Below the pieces are notes generated by a model, which saw nothing but the letters and a program-made list of their open reading frames with translations, ran no database searches and had not been told where the DNA came from. The translations under genes and the position numbers were made by a program. 6,340 bases of DNA, taken from positions 1 through 6,340 of the forward strand of contig CALINC010000024.1 of the NCBI GenBank assembly GCA_938045195.1, written 5' to 3'. Positions 6,063 to 6,340 of the stretch are shown here, in pieces. How positions within the stretch are numbered: position 1 is the stretch's first letter; the number at the start of each line of letters is the position of its first letter. This stretch comes from an uncultured Treponema sp. (lineage in GTDB: Bacteria > Spirochaetota > Spirochaetia > Treponematales > Treponemataceae).

Positions 6063-6340
6063 GTTAAACTCTCCTTGCGAGAAAATATTCCCGCTTTTTT
6101 ATTTTTGAAAAAGAATTCTTTTAACCGGTTCCATGAACGGATAAACCGCTCCAGCTTCAGTTTCTTTTTACTCCCTAAAATAAAAGTTAATACCCATAAA
6201 ATTTGAGAAAATAAATAAAATGTAAACGAGTAATAAATTTTTAAAAATGTAAAAACGCAAAAGAAGTGATTTTTTGTAAGGTTATTTAAGAGAAACGGAA
6301 AACATAAATTTAAAGCATACCTATAGCTATATATGCGTGT
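6059..6340 (-). CDS. Open frame running off the right edge, possible C-terminus of an unrecognised protein (partial, doubtful)
   Basis: Checked codon by codon, this minus-strand frame has no stop for 93 codons from the right edge to TGA 6061-6059. The TGA overlaps the lipoprotein ATG as ATGA, a layout typical of translational coupling. No in-frame ATG, GTG or TTG occurs, so any start must lie beyond 6340. The predicted peptide has a hydrophobic, Phe/Leu/Tyr-rich stretch (about 31-60, including FTFYLFSQILWVLTFILGS) and then a basic tail (KKKLKLERFIRSWNRLKEFFF). The last 38 codons use more G/C in third positions than typical intergenic DNA here, for example CTG, AAG, GAG, CGG and ATC. Against it, the region is T-rich on this strand, which disfavours stops and yields Phe and Leu by chance. 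I recognise no family. It could equally be the untranslated leader of the lipoprotein gene. Confidence 0.3.
   Translation of the reverse strand, partial: TRIYSYRYALNLCFPFLLNNLTKNHFFCVFTFLKIYYSFTFYLFSQILWVLTFILGSKKKLKLERFIRSWNRLKEFFFKNKKAGIFSRKESLT
6071..6076 (-). promoter_or_regulatory. Strong ribosome binding site of the lipoprotein gene
   Basis: The minus strand reads AAGGAG with 8 bases to the ATG at 6062-6060. It is the best-placed Shine-Dalgarno in the window and fixes the lipoprotein start. Confidence 0.85.
6109..6122. repeat. Perfect 14-bp palindrome upstream of the lipoprotein gene
   Basis: AAAAGAATTCTTTT is self-complementary and is followed immediately by a second, 8-bp palindrome, AACCGGTT (6123-6130). 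They lie 47-68 bases upstream of the lipoprotein ATG. They could be an operator or part of leader RNA structure. In AT-rich DNA the first could also arise by chance. Confidence 0.4.
6315..6336. repeat. Imperfect palindrome with a 2-base bulge at the right edge
   Basis: GCATA-cc-TATAG meets CTATATATGC. The arms pair perfectly apart from the extra CC, with the centre TATAGCTATA being exactly self-complementary. The lack of a loop suits a dimeric protein site better than an RNA hairpin. It lies about 250 bases upstream of the lipoprotein, so its target gene is unclear. Confidence 0.4.

Overview
The window looks like ordinary chromosomal DNA from a spirochaete, most likely a host-associated Treponema. 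This is inferred from three things: AT-rich, T-tract-heavy intergenic DNA, a bacterial-type prolyl-tRNA synthetase with a large editing insertion, and a lipoprotein whose lipobox fits the relaxed spirochaetal pattern. I could not run a search, so the genus is a judgement.

Left to right: (1) bases 1-152 hold the last 49 codons of a plus-strand gene that resembles the C-terminus of the AAA-ATPase-like / PD-(D/E)XK nuclease proteins once called DUF1703. (2) A 141-base gap carries a 15-bp tandem duplication, a sigma70-type promoter and a distant ribosome binding site. (3) proS (294-2057, +) encodes prolyl-tRNA synthetase. (4) uvrC (2062-4005, -) meets proS tail to tail with 4 bases between the stop codons. 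It encodes the UvrABC incision nuclease, with an unusual acidic, proline-rich linker that contains an internal duplication. (5) miaB (best read as 4025-5383, -) encodes the tRNA methylthiotransferase. It is the first gene of a miaB-uvrC operon driven by a promoter with perfect -35 and -10 hexamers, and that promoter lies inside the longest possible miaB reading frame. (6) A strong intrinsic terminator (5531-5582, -) ends the upstream unit. (7) A small predicted lipoprotein with a possible lipocalin-like fold lies at 5601-6062 (-). (8) From 6063 to the right edge there is no recognised gene, but one minus-strand frame stays open for 93 codons and stops in an ATGA overlap with the lipoprotein start.

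The named genes are housekeeping functions: tRNA charging with proline-specific editing, nucleotide excision repair, and ms2i6A37 tRNA modification. I see no CRISPR array, insertion sequence, tRNA, rRNA or recognisable novel multi-gene system. The points most worth a second look are the miaB start and promoter geometry, the duplicated UvrC linker, and the open frame upstream of the lipoprotein.
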